Shown: positions 6,871-14,431 of the stretch, one piece after another
How the letters are laid out: the number at the start of each line of letters is the position of its first letter
How positions within the stretch are numbered: the stretch's first letter is position 1
DNA from: an uncultured delta proteobacterium
GTDB taxonomy: Bacteria; Myxococcota_A; UBA9160; JAFDET01
Direction of reading: 5' to 3'
Assembly (NCBI GenBank): GCA_947260035.1
Contig: CAMYOO010000002.1
Span: 1 to 39,152, forward strand
Length of the DNA stretch: 39,152 nucleotides
Program-made: the position numbers and the translations under genes
The notes under the pieces: generated by a model
What the model saw: the letters and a program-made list of their open reading frames with translations, nothing else
What the model was told of the DNA's origin: nothing
Databases searched by the model: none

Positions 6871-7704
6871 ATGGGCTTGCCTTCCCGCTATACGCCGTCC
6901 CTGCGGATCGCCTTGCTCGGCATCGCGTTGGCCGCCTGCTTCCGGGCCGCGCCCCAGAGCGCCGACGGCCCGGCAGCCTTCCGCGACACCCTGGCGGACG
7001 GGAGCCCCGGTCCGGAGATGGTGCGGGTGCCGCCCGGGCGCTTCCTCATGGGGGACCTGCGCGGGGACGGCGACTTCGACGAGCGCCCGTCCCACCCGGT
7101 GAAGATCGAACGCGCCTTTGCGATCGGGCGCTACGAGGTCACGTTCGCCGAGTACGACCGCTACGGCGCCGCCGCCGGCGCGCCCGTGCCGGACGACGGC
7201 GGCTTCGGGCGAGGCGACCGTCCGGTGGTGAACGTCACCTGGCAGGATGCAATGGCCTACGCCATCTGGCTCTCGGACCAGACCGGGCAGCGCTACCGCC
7301 TGCCGAGCGAGGCGGAGTGGGAGTACGCCGCCCGGGCTGGTGCGGCGACGCGCTTCTGGTGGGGAGACGACCCGGGAAGCGCGCGCGCCAACTGCGCCGG
7401 CTGCGGAAGCGAGTGGGACTCGGAGAGCACGGCGCCGGTGGGTCGGCTGGGGGCCAACCGGTTCGGGCTCTTCGACGTCGCGGGAAACGTGTGGGAGTGG
7501 ACGGCGGACTGCTACAACAACTCGTACGTGGGCGTACCCGATGACGGCTGCCCTCACATCTACCGCTCATGCGGTCAGCTGGTGGTGCGCGGCGGCTCGT
7601 GGATCCTGCCGCCGCGCGAGATGCGCGCGGCCAACCGCTTCCGCTGGATCCCGGTGTCCAGGAGCGACGAGGTCGGGTTCCGCTTGGCGCGCGACCTGCC
7701 CTAG
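6871..7704 (+). CDS. SUMF1/formylglycine-enzyme-fold lipoprotein lacking the catalytic cysteines
   Basis: A 277-residue protein of the SUMF1/DUF323 family. Signature segments are MVRVPPGRFLMGD, RYEVTFAEYDRY, VNVTWQDAMAYAIWLS, YRLPSEAEWEYAARAG, GNVWEWTADCY and VVRGGSW. The N-terminus is a lipoprotein signal (ALLGIALAAC). Formylglycine-generating enzymes use two active-site Cys in the C-terminal segment after RGGSW; here that segment (ILPPREMRAANRFRW) has none. It is therefore probably not a sulfatase-maturing enzyme and more like PvdO or structural members. ATG 6871 is chosen; GTG 6850 is an alternative. It diverges from the redox operon, and its stop shares CTAG with the convergent ACT gene. 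Function unknown. Confidence 0.85.
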   Translation: MGLPSRYTPSLRIALLGIALAACFRAAPQSADGPAAFRDTLADGSPGPEMVRVPPGRFLMGDLRGDGDFDERPSHPVKIERAFAIGRYEVTFAEYDRYGAAAGAPVPDDGGFGRGDRPVVNVTWQDAMAYAIWLSDQTGQRYRLPSEAEWEYAARAGAATRFWWGDDPGSARANCAGCGSEWDSESTAPVGRLGANRFGLFDVAGNVWEWTADCYNNSYVGVPDDGCPHIYRSCGQLVVRGGSWILPPREMRAANRFRWIPVSRSDEVGFRLARDLP

Positions 7705-8114
7705 AGGCCCAGCGCGCGGGCCGCCCGCTCGAAGTCCGACGGGCGGATGTAGAGCACGTAGCCGTAGCCGCCCTTGTCGTCGGCGACTCCGCTGGAGGAG
7801 AAGACGCTCACCTTGGCTTCGAAGAGCTTCTCGTGGATGCCGGCCAGAGCGCCCAGCTCGTCGTCGCCTTGCACCAGGAGCGCGGGGTGAGGGCCCTCCA
7901 GCACCAGGCCCGCCTTCTCGGCCGCACCGGCCATGTCCGTATCGTCCTCCGGGAAGAGCGTGAGCTGGGCGTGCATCGGTCCCATGGGAAGCGCGTTGAA
8001 GGCGAGCAGGCTCACGCCCAGTGACGCGAGCTGGGAGAGCAGCTGGTAGGCCTCGCCCTCCTGGTTCCGTACCGTGGAGTAGAAGTAGTCGACTCGTCGG
8101 ACGCGGTGCGCCAT
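7701..8114 (-). CDS. ACT-domain-like protein
   Basis: A 137-residue cytoplasmic protein whose beginning (HRVRRVDYFYSTV), middle (LASLGVSLLAFNALP) and second half (LGALAGIHEKLFEAKVSVFSSSGV) match the tandem ACT-like fold of small regulatory proteins. The LLVQGDDELGALAGIHEKL segment is a typical ACT ligand-binding turn. No enzyme domain is attached, so it probably senses an amino acid or small molecule, or is a subunit of an unidentified partner. The start is supported by GGAGG about nine bases upstream. Its TAG stop overlaps the SUMF1-family stop on the other strand within the palindrome CTAG at 7701-7704. Confidence 0.72.
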   Translation of the reverse strand: MAHRVRRVDYFYSTVRNQEGEAYQLLSQLASLGVSLLAFNALPMGPMHAQLTLFPEDDTDMAGAAEKAGLVLEGPHPALLVQGDDELGALAGIHEKLFEAKVSVFSSSGVADDKGGYGYVLYIRPSDFERAARALGL

Positions 8115-8129
8115 GGATGCTTTCCTCCG

Positions 8130-8636
8130 TTATCGCCGCCACGTGGCACGGAGCAGAGACTCGCCCTCCGCCCAGGTGGAGTCCAGTTCGCCCCGATACG
8201 CGTTGGACAGGGCCTTCGCGATGGAGTGTGCCAGATGCGCATCGGTCGTCGTGATCAGCAGGCCGCCTTCCTGCTTCGATATCCCCATCAGCCGCTGCAG
8301 CGGATGCTCACTCCGTGCCCGCTCTTCGACATTGCGCGCGAGGCCGAGAATCTCCTCCTGGTGGTCGCGGACGAAGTCGCCCTCCAGGGTCAGGTAACCA
8401 CCGGGATAGTCATCACGAATCCGGCGGCAGGCAGGGCAGGTCTCCTGCGGCGCGTCCGCGGGGGCCTTCCGCCACGTCCAACGGCCTTCCCGAAAGCAGG
8501 CACCACACTCGGGGCACCCGGTCGGATCCGACAGCTTTGCCTTGGCGCGATACGGATCGTGGCGTTCTTCCTTGAGCAGGCGGTCACGCCTCGCCGATCC
8601 GCCCCCTCCGTTCGTATTGCCACTACCCATACTCAT
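8130..8636 (-). CDS. BCAM0308-type zinc-finger protein
   Basis: About 168 residues. The N-terminal third is Gly/Ser/Arg-rich; two Cys pairs follow, CPECGACFREGRW and CPACRRIRD, a probable zinc ribbon. The second half (LTLEGDFVRDHQEEILGL and TTTDAHLAHSIAKAL) matches the NMD3/BCAM0308-like family of small bacterial proteins, whose role is unknown to me. The start is uncertain: ATG 8636 and ATG 8630 are both possible and neither has a strong binding site. It follows the ACT gene's promoter side with a 15-base gap and could be cotranscribed with it. Confidence 0.7.
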   Translation of the reverse strand: MSMGSGNTNGGGGSARRDRLLKEERHDPYRAKAKLSDPTGCPECGACFREGRWTWRKAPADAPQETCPACRRIRDDYPGGYLTLEGDFVRDHQEEILGLARNVEERARSEHPLQRLMGISKQEGGLLITTTDAHLAHSIAKALSNAYRGELDSTWAEGESLLRATWRR

Positions 8637-8713
8637 ATGATGACAAATGGATGCCTGAAGGGCTGTCGGGACCACGACACACCCTCAACGTCCCGGATTC
8701 GTGCTCCCGGGGC

Positions 8714-8719
8714 TATTCT
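8714..8719 (+). promoter_or_regulatory. Probable -10 box (TATTCT) of the decayed SGNH gene
   Basis: TATTCT in the context GGGGCTATTCTGGCGCG matches the GC-flanked TANNNT pattern seen before other genes here. It lies 34 bases before GTG 8753, the likely original start of the remnant. It could still drive the downstream methyltransferase gene. Confidence 0.35.
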
Positions 8720-8752
8720 GGCGCGCTCGGACCTCCTGACACGCGGAGCCCC

Positions 8753-9008
8753 GTGAAGAATTTTCTGCCCGCTGCCCGCGGAGTACGAAGTGCGGATCGC
8801 TCGGGAGCGCCGCGTCGTCTCCCGGCTGGGCGTCCGACTGGACGCGATCGGCGTGCCCCGGGTGGAGGCCCAGCCCCAGCTGGAGCGAGCCCTGGCCGAC
8901 GAAGGCAACCCGTACCCGATTCGCGATGACTCGCATCCCTTGGCGCCGGGGTATCGTGCCTATGCAGAGGCGGCGTTGCAGCTGATCCAGGCGCACGGCC
9001 CGCCGTAG
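8753..9008 (+). pseudogene. SGNH/GDSL hydrolase remnant with internal deletion and frameshift
   Basis: The frame ending at TAG 9006-9008 encodes a tail with DDSHPLAPGYRAYAEAAL, the block V signature (D-x-x-H) of SGNH hydrolases, but it has only about 80 residues and a TGA in frame at 8754. The overlapping frame from GTG 8753 begins VKNFLPA, a plausible start for such a protein. The whole catalytic core (Ser, Gly and Asn blocks) is missing. The simplest reading is a large internal deletion joining the first codons to the last. The 72-codon reading 8790-9008 is therefore a fragment, not a functional gene. Confidence 0.55.
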
Positions 9009-9019
9009 AGGAGGTCGCC

Positions 9020-9706
9020 ATGACCGGAGCCCGAAACTCGTTGCAGGCAGAGCCGCTGCGCTCGCTGCTCGAGCGTCTGCACGCCGATGCTCGGGGGGAC
9101 CGGCTCAAGTTTCTCACCCTGGCCCCGCGATTGTTGGCGGGCTGGATCCGCCGCAAGTCGTTCGCGGAGATCATCACGCCCGCGGCGATGAAGGAGTTCT
9201 ACATCCCGGTCTCCCGGGAGTGCGGCGAGTTCCTCTACCTGACCGCTCGCGCCCTGGGCGCGCGCCACGTGGTGGAGTTCGGCACCTCGTTCGGCATCTC
9301 CACGGTCTACCTGGCAGCCGGGGTGCGGGACAACGGGGCAGGGCGCGTGATCGGCAGCGAGCTGGAGGCGTCGAAGCAGGCGGTGGCCACGGCGAACCTG
9401 GAGGAAGCCGGGCTCGGGCCCTGGTCGGAGGTGCGTCTCGGCGACGCGCTGGAGACGCTCCGCGAGGTACCCGAGCCCGTGGACCTGGTCTTCCTGGACG
9501 GCTGGAAGGATCTCTACCTGCCGGTGCTGGAGCTGCTGACGCCCCGTCTGCACCCCGGCAGCGTGGTGATCGCGGACAACATCCACACCTTCCGGAAGGC
9601 GCTGCGGCCCTACGTGGAGCACATGCAGTCGGGTGCCCACGGCTTCGTCTCGACCACGCTCGACCTGGGCGAAGGCTTCGAGTACTCGGTCTTCCAGGGG
9701 CGCTAG
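9020..9706 (+). CDS. Class I SAM-dependent methyltransferase (O-methyltransferase-like)
   Basis: A 228-residue soluble protein. Motif I is VVEFGTSFGISTVYLA, followed by the acidic ribose-binding position (GSELEASKQ), a VRLGDALETL segment, VDLVFLDGWKDLYLP and VVIADNIHTF. This order and the FLDGWK motif resemble the catechol/CoA O-methyltransferase family (CmoM/YrrM type). ATG 9020 has GGAGG (9010-9014) at ideal spacing. The gene starts 11 bases after the hydrolase remnant and may depend on that remnant's promoter. Substrate unknown. Confidence 0.85.
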   Translation: MTGARNSLQAEPLRSLLERLHADARGDRLKFLTLAPRLLAGWIRRKSFAEIITPAAMKEFYIPVSRECGEFLYLTARALGARHVVEFGTSFGISTVYLAAGVRDNGAGRVIGSELEASKQAVATANLEEAGLGPWSEVRLGDALETLREVPEPVDLVFLDGWKDLYLPVLELLTPRLHPGSVVIADNIHTFRKALRPYVEHMQSGAHGFVSTTLDLGEGFEYSVFQGR

Positions 9707-9760
9707 GGGCTGAGCCCGGCGTCTGCCCCAATTCCCGACGCCGAGGTCTGTTGCGTGGGT

Positions 9761-9766
9761 TACCCT
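9761..9766 (+). promoter_or_regulatory. Possible -10 box (TACCCT) of the cytochrome gene
   Basis: TACCCT in TGGGTTACCCTACG lies within the 154-base gap between the methyltransferase and the cytochrome gene, about 95 bases before the start at 9861. It fits the local TANNNT pattern. No clear -35 is seen. Confidence 0.3.
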
Positions 9767-9860
9767 ACGACACGAAATGCGTCGGACGGGGCACTCACGG
9801 GCAGCTGAGTGTGGAGGAGCCGCCCGCTGGCGTATTGCAGCGCGTGAGCAGAGGATATCC

Positions 9861-11282
9861 ATGGAGATGCGTGTCGGGCGCAGCTTCAGAGCGTACAGCC
9901 CCGGAATCGGCCCCCTGGCTGCGATCGCAGCGGTTGCAGCGATCGTGCTCACGGCGCGGCCGGCGCTCGCCCAGATGCCGGGCGAGCAGCCGAATCTGCG
10001 CCCTCGGATCACCCAGGAGATGGTCCGGTCCGGGCTGAAGCACAAGGACGTGCGGGCGGCCGGTCACCGGATCTTCGCCACTCCGTTCAACGTGCTGGAT
10101 GGCCTGGGTGACGGGCCGATGAACCCCAGCGATACGGAATCGCCCGGCGGTCGGCCCACGCTCGGGGCCAACGGCATGTTCCTGCGCATGAACGGCCTCG
10201 ACAGCCAGACGTGCCTCGAGTGCCACAGCATCCTCAGCACCGCGACGATCCCGGCGCGGTTTGCGGTGGGTGGCGCCGGAAACGTGTCGGACAGCGCGTT
10301 CCCGGGCGTGGTAGATCCCGACATCAACGATTCGGAGAACAACGGCTTCGCTGCGATCTCCGGCCGCATGATCAACCCGCCCTTCAGCTTCGGTTCGGGC
10401 GGCGTGGAGCTGCTTGCGAAGGAGATGACCCAGGTACTGCAGGCGCTCGCCGCTCAGGCCCAGACGAATCCGGGCGCGCCGGTCGCGCTCGAGGCCAAGG
10501 GAGTGGCGTTCGGCTCGATCGTCTTCGCGAACGGCTCGCTCGATACCTCCGGCGTAGAAGGCGTCGACGACGATCTGGTCGTGCGTCCGTTCGGGCGCAA
10601 GGGCTGCTGCGCCACGATCCGCGCCTTCGATGTCGACGCCATGCAGTTCCACCACGGCATCCAGCCCGTGGAGGTGGTCGGGGAGGGCGTCGACGCCGAC
10701 GGCGATGGAGTCGAGAACGAGCTGCTGGTCGGTGAGCTCAGTGCCCTGCACGTCTTCCAGACATCGTTGGAGCCTCCGCAGCAGCGCGGCAGGGCTCCCC
10801 GGGGCGCCGAGCTCTTCGGGCTGATCGGCTGCGCCGAATGCCACGTTCCGGAGCTCCGCAGCGAGGGTCGACTGCTGACGCTGAGCTTTCCGGAGGTGCA
10901 CGAAGACCCCAGCGCGAACGTCTACTACACGATCGACCTCTCCAGGCCGCCTGCGCGCTTCGCGAAGGTGGGCCGTGGAGTCTCGGTCCCGCTCTTCGCA
11001 GACCTGAAGCGACACGACATGGGTCCGGGCCTCGAGGAGCACACCGGCGACGCGCTGGATCCGTTCTACCAGACGGCGCGTCTCTGGGGCGTCGCCGACA
11101 CCGCTCCCTACCTGCACGATGGCCGCGCGGCGACGCTCAGCGAGGCGATCCTCTGGCACGGGGGCGAAGCACAGGCTTCCCGCGATCTCTTCGCCGGAAT
11201 GCCCGATGAGGAGCGGACCGACCTCCTGACGTTCCTGCGCACGCTGCGGACGCCCCGCAGGCCGAACAGGGACCTCCGGTAG
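9861..11282 (+). CDS. Exported di-haem cytochrome c, peroxidase-like
   Basis: A 473-residue periplasmic protein with a Sec signal peptide cleaved after ALA (near residue 36). Two c-type haem motifs are visible: CLECH in the first third and CAECH in the last third. The conserved C-terminal stretch TARLWGVADTAPYLHDGR and EAILWHGGEA is typical of the di-haem oxidoreductase/putative thiol oxidoreductase family related to MauG and CcpA peroxidases. ATG 9861 follows CAGAGGA at five bases. It stands alone, convergent with the thiolase-like gene (eight bases between stops). A role as terminal peroxidase or oxidase of a periplasmic redox chain is plausible but inferred. Confidence 0.85.
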   Translation: MEMRVGRSFRAYSPGIGPLAAIAAVAAIVLTARPALAQMPGEQPNLRPRITQEMVRSGLKHKDVRAAGHRIFATPFNVLDGLGDGPMNPSDTESPGGRPTLGANGMFLRMNGLDSQTCLECHSILSTATIPARFAVGGAGNVSDSAFPGVVDPDINDSENNGFAAISGRMINPPFSFGSGGVELLAKEMTQVLQALAAQAQTNPGAPVALEAKGVAFGSIVFANGSLDTSGVEGVDDDLVVRPFGRKGCCATIRAFDVDAMQFHHGIQPVEVVGEGVDADGDGVENELLVGELSALHVFQTSLEPPQQRGRAPRGAELFGLIGCAECHVPELRSEGRLLTLSFPEVHEDPSANVYYTIDLSRPPARFAKVGRGVSVPLFADLKRHDMGPGLEEHTGDALDPFYQTARLWGVADTAPYLHDGRAATLSEAILWHGGEAQASRDLFAGMPDEERTDLLTFLRTLRTPRRPNRDLR

Positions 11283-11290
11283 CCGGCGGA

Positions 11291-12436
11291 TCAGGCGCTC
11301 GGAGCCCGCAGCACGTGGACCAGGCAGACCTGGCCGATGCCCACCATGTGGGCCAGCGCGTGGCGCGCGTCCGGCTGCTGTCGCACGCCGGCTTCGCCGC
11401 GCAGCTGGCGGGTGACCTCGGCCACCTGTCCCACGCCGGTGGGTCCGAAGGGGTGCCCCATGGCGATCAGGCCACCGGAGGCGCTGACGGCGCAGTCGCC
11501 ACCGATGCGTGAACGGCCGGCGGACAGGTAGTCGGCTCCTTCGCCCTCGCCGCACAGGCCCAGGGCTTCGGTATAGAGAAGCTCCTCCACACTGAAGGCG
11601 TCGTGCACCTCGACCACATCCAGGTCGCCCGGGCCGATCTTCGCCTCGGCGAAGGCCTGGGCCGCGGTCTCCCGAGTCAGCTCGACGATCACCGACTGTC
11701 CCGGCTCGTAGACCCGCTCGCTGCGCGAAACCGAGGCGATGACCTGAACCGCTCGCTGCGGCGCGATGCCCAGGCGCGCGATCGCCTCCTCGGACGCCAC
11801 CAGCACCGCCGCGGCGCCCTCGCCGAAAGGGCAGCATTGCAGCCGCGTGAGCGGACCCGCGACGGGATGCGCCAGCACCTCCTCCAGGCTCCGCTCCTGC
11901 TGGAGCTGAGCGTAGGGATTGTGGGCCGCGTTGCCGTGGTTCTTGACGGCCACTTCGGCGATCTGCTCCACGCCGACACCGTATCGATTCATGTACTCGC
12001 GGGTGAGCAGGGCGAAGCTCAGCAGCGGCGAGATGTTGGAGAGCCGCTCGGCGCCGGTCCAGGAGAACGAGAACGGGGCGCTGCCCGGCTTGTCGACGCC
12101 CAGGGCCAGGACCAGCTCGCTGGTGCCGGCGGCCACATCCAGGCAAGCCTGACGCACGGCGCTGGATCCCGATGCGGAGGCGTTCTCGACCTGGGCGACG
12201 GAGAGCCCCGTGGCGCCCAGGTGCTTGAAAATGGCGCGGCCCGGCGCCATGCCCAGCAGCGTGTTTGCCACGTAGGCGCTCTCGACCGCCGGCCACGCTA
12301 CGGCGGCGTCGGCCAGGGCCCGGCGTACCGCGGCGAGCCCCAGCTCCACGTAGGTCGAGTCGCTGGCCTTCTGATAGCGGTGCAGTCCGATGCCCACCAC
12401 GAAGACCGGCCGCTGCTCCAGCAGCGTTCGCCCCAT
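11291..12436 (-). CDS. Thiolase-superfamily protein (SCP2/Ltp2-like) with Cys-to-Ser at the nucleophile
   Basis: A 381-residue thiolase-fold protein. Family segments include YVANTLLGMAPGR, VENASASGSSAV, VVEVHDAFSVEELL and GGLIAMGHPFGPTGVGQ. At the position where thiolases carry the acyl-accepting Cys (NACASG), this protein has Ser87 (TCC, plus-strand 12176-12178). The downstream His elements are kept. It is preceded by a DUF35 gene with a TGATG overlap. Thiolase-like/DUF35 pairs are known as acyl-CoA thiolases and, in steroid degraders, as the Ltp2-ChsH2 aldolase whose thiolase site is repurposed. An aldolase or other non-thiolase C-C bond enzyme is thus more likely than a standard thiolase. 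Confidence 0.85.
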   Translation of the reverse strand: MGRTLLEQRPVFVVGIGLHRYQKASDSTYVELGLAAVRRALADAAVAWPAVESAYVANTLLGMAPGRAIFKHLGATGLSVAQVENASASGSSAVRQACLDVAAGTSELVLALGVDKPGSAPFSFSWTGAERLSNISPLLSFALLTREYMNRYGVGVEQIAEVAVKNHGNAAHNPYAQLQQERSLEEVLAHPVAGPLTRLQCCPFGEGAAAVLVASEEAIARLGIAPQRAVQVIASVSRSERVYEPGQSVIVELTRETAAQAFAEAKIGPGDLDVVEVHDAFSVEELLYTEALGLCGEGEGADYLSAGRSRIGGDCAVSASGGLIAMGHPFGPTGVGQVAEVTRQLRGEAGVRQQPDARHALAHMVGIGQVCLVHVLRAPSA

Positions 12437-12855
12437 CAGGCCGGCCCGTCCGGCGCGAATCGGCAGTCGAACACGGTGTTTCCCTCTTCGTCACGGCCCG
12501 ACTCAACGAGCACGCCGTGGACGCGCTGCCCCACGCACAGCTCCTCCTCTCGGGCCGTCAGCGTCACCTCGAAGGCGGGGCCGGCGTCCAGTACCACCGT
12601 GCCGACCACCATGGGCGCCTCACCCTCGGGAGGCCTCGGCCGGTAGGCCGTGGCGAAGGCGTGCAGCGCGCCCCGCGCGGACACCTCCTCGATGCGGATG
12701 CGGTCGCCGTGAGCGCCGCAGCGTTCGCAGCCCAGGCGCTGGGCCGGGAAGAAGACGTGACCGCACTCGCAGTGCCCACACAGCAGCGCGGGCGGCGCGT
12801 CGGGAGCCTCCGGGACCGTGAAGAGCGTCTTTCTGCGCGCTACGCGCCGGGTCAT
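12436..12855 (-). CDS. DUF35 / OB-fold protein with zinc ribbon, partner of the thiolase-like protein
   Basis: A 139-residue protein. A rubredoxin-like zinc ribbon lies at about 22-50 (cysteines in CGHCECGHVFFP and GCERCG), followed by the OB-fold part (ALHAFATAYRP ... MVVGTVVLDAG). This is the standard DUF35 layout; these proteins form complexes with thiolase-superfamily enzymes and shape their active sites. Its TGA overlaps the ATG of the thiolase-like gene (TGATG at 12438-12434), which supports a stoichiometric complex. The start at 12855 has GAGAGG very close upstream, so an alternative start cannot be excluded. The SDR gene lies 39 bases upstream on the same strand. Confidence 0.85.
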   Translation of the reverse strand: MTRRVARRKTLFTVPEAPDAPPALLCGHCECGHVFFPAQRLGCERCGAHGDRIRIEEVSARGALHAFATAYRPRPPEGEAPMVVGTVVLDAGPAFEVTLTAREEELCVGQRVHGVLVESGRDEEGNTVFDCRFAPDGPA

Positions 12856-12894
12856 GGCCTCTCGCTCGAGTGAACTCGCGGGGGGGGGAACGGG

Positions 12895-13755
12895 CTAGGG
12901 AGAGAAGGCGCCGATGCCTTCCGCGGGCGGCGCCGGATCCTCGCCCTGGAGGATGCGCTGCATGCGCTGCTCGACGAAGGCCTCGCTGCCGTCGTGGGTG
13001 AGGATGTAGAAGCGCTGGTTTCGCACCGCATCCAGCACGTGGTCGGCGATGGGATCGACGGGCGTTCCGCCCACGATGAGCGCCTTCAGCAGCTCTACCG
13101 CCTGCTCCTGATCCACGGTCGGAGTCGTCTCCGCGTTCTGCAGCTCGTCGGGGCGGTTGCGTCCCGAGTCCCATAGGCGCGTCTGTACGAAGCCCGGACA
13201 CAGCACCGAGACGCCGACCTTGGATCCCAGGGCCTTCAGCTCCCCGTGGAGCGTCTCGGACAGCGTGACCACGGCATGCTTGCTGACGTTGTAGGGCCCC
13301 AGGCCCGGGACCGAGACCAGTCCGGCCATCGAAGCCGTGTTCACGATGTGGCCCTCGTCTTGAGCGATCAAGTGCTTGGCGAAGACGCGCACCCCGTGGA
13401 TGACGCCCCAGAGGTTCGGGCGCAGCGTGAACTCCCAATCGGCGGTGCTGAGCTCCCACATGGGCCCGCCGCTGGCGACGCCTGCGTTGTTGCACACCAC
13501 GTGGACCGCACCGAAGCGGTCGAGCACGGCTTGCGCGAGTCCGTCCATCTGGTCGGCGTTCGACACGTCCACGGCGTAGGGGAATACCTCGACCCCGTCC
13601 GCTTCGAACTCCGCGGTCGCCTGCTCCAGGGCGCCCTTCTCGATGTCGGCCAGAGCCAGCTTCATTCCTTCGCGGGCGAAGCGCTGGGCCATGGCGCGGC
13701 CGATGCCACTGGCTCCGCCCGTCACCACGGCGACTTTCCCGTCCAACTGCTGCAT
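12895..13755 (-). CDS. Short-chain dehydrogenase/reductase (SDR)
   Basis: A 286-residue classical SDR. It has the nucleotide motif TGGASGIG (12-19), N89-N90-A91-G92, and catalytic S142, Y155 and K159 (YNVSK). Asp37 at the end of beta-2 suggests NAD(H) rather than NADP(H). The extra C-terminal 40 residues are common in SDRs acting on bulky acyl or steroid-like substrates. ATG 13755 is preceded by GGAAGGGA. It leads a three-gene unit with DUF35 and the thiolase-like protein, matching a 3-hydroxyacyl-CoA oxidation step followed by C-C cleavage. The pathway assignment is inference. Confidence 0.88.
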   Translation of the reverse strand: MQQLDGKVAVVTGGASGIGRAMAQRFAREGMKLALADIEKGALEQATAEFEADGVEVFPYAVDVSNADQMDGLAQAVLDRFGAVHVVCNNAGVASGGPMWELSTADWEFTLRPNLWGVIHGVRVFAKHLIAQDEGHIVNTASMAGLVSVPGLGPYNVSKHAVVTLSETLHGELKALGSKVGVSVLCPGFVQTRLWDSGRNRPDELQNAETTPTVDQEQAVELLKALIVGGTPVDPIADHVLDAVRNQRFYILTHDGSEAFVEQRMQRILQGEDPAPPAEGIGAFSP

Positions 13756-13875
13756 GGATTCGTCCCTTCCGAGGTCGCTTGCGTCGCCGCAGGGTAGCGG
13801 CCCGGCCGCGCAGAGGAGACCCGGCAGGACGTGCTGCGGCTCAATTGCGGCCGCCGGGTCTCCGATGGGACCTCC

Positions 13876-14397
13876 ATGCGAAGGTTCTTCGGCCGGAACG
13901 AGAAGCCCTGCGATGCCGAGCCGGCGGACGCCGCGCCGGTGGCCGAGGCATGGGAGTTCTGCGGAGTGCGGTTCGGGGCTCCCGCCGACTGGAGCGTCGA
14001 GACCATTCCGGACATGAACGGCGTGCTGCTGATGTCGCCGGATCAGGAATGCGACTTCCCCGCCAACCTCTGGCTCGAGCTGAACCGGGATCCCGAACGC
14101 CGCCCGCTGGAGCAAGCTCTGGAGGAGTACGCCGCGCGCCTGGCCGGGGCGAAGTTGGACTTCGTCCTGCGCTCCAAGAGCTGCCTCGAGCATCCCAGCG
14201 GTCGGACCATGGGCCTGGTGGAATACACCTCGGTCCAGGACGGAATCCCGGTCACCCAGTGGGAGGTGATGCTGCCGCTCTCCGGCAATGGGGTGCTCTT
14301 CGTGCAGGCGTCGGTCCAGAGCGACCTGTTCCCGCGCTACGAGGGCCTGTTCCGTGCCATGATCCGTGCCATCGAGCCCCCCGCCAGCTTCCTCTAG
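13876..14397 (+). CDS. Protein of unknown function, DcrB/DUF1795-like fold suspected
   Basis: A 173-residue protein without a signal peptide. The core pattern (VRFGAPADWSVETIP ... LWLELNRDPERRPLEQALEEYAARL ... SGRTMGLVEYTSVQDG ... VLFVQASVQ) recalls the DcrB/PsbP-like sandwich seen in DUF1795 proteins, but this is a weak resemblance. ATG 13876 is picked as the first ATG after the divergent SDR promoter region; GTG 13831 would add 15 residues, and neither has a strong binding site. The next gene begins 34 bases downstream, so the two may be cotranscribed. Confidence 0.62.
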   Translation: MRRFFGRNEKPCDAEPADAAPVAEAWEFCGVRFGAPADWSVETIPDMNGVLLMSPDQECDFPANLWLELNRDPERRPLEQALEEYAARLAGAKLDFVLRSKSCLEHPSGRTMGLVEYTSVQDGIPVTQWEVMLPLSGNGVLFVQASVQSDLFPRYEGLFRAMIRAIEPPASFL

Positions 14398-14431
14398 AAC
14401 GGTCGGCGACCGTTATCCGGAGGGAGAGCCG

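Noticed and set aside
6871-7704. Annotation as a sulfatase-modifying enzyme
   Set aside because: The active-site cysteine pair is missing and no sulfatase gene is nearby.
9795-12506. Minus-strand open frame of 903 codons across the cytochrome and thiolase region
   Set aside because: Shadow of the plus-strand cytochrome and an off-frame reading of the thiolase-like gene; low-complexity Arg/Gly/Ala.
12881-12890. G run next to the DUF35 start
   Set aside because: A homopolymer of about nine G in a GC-rich gap; outside coding sequence, so not a likely phase-variation site.
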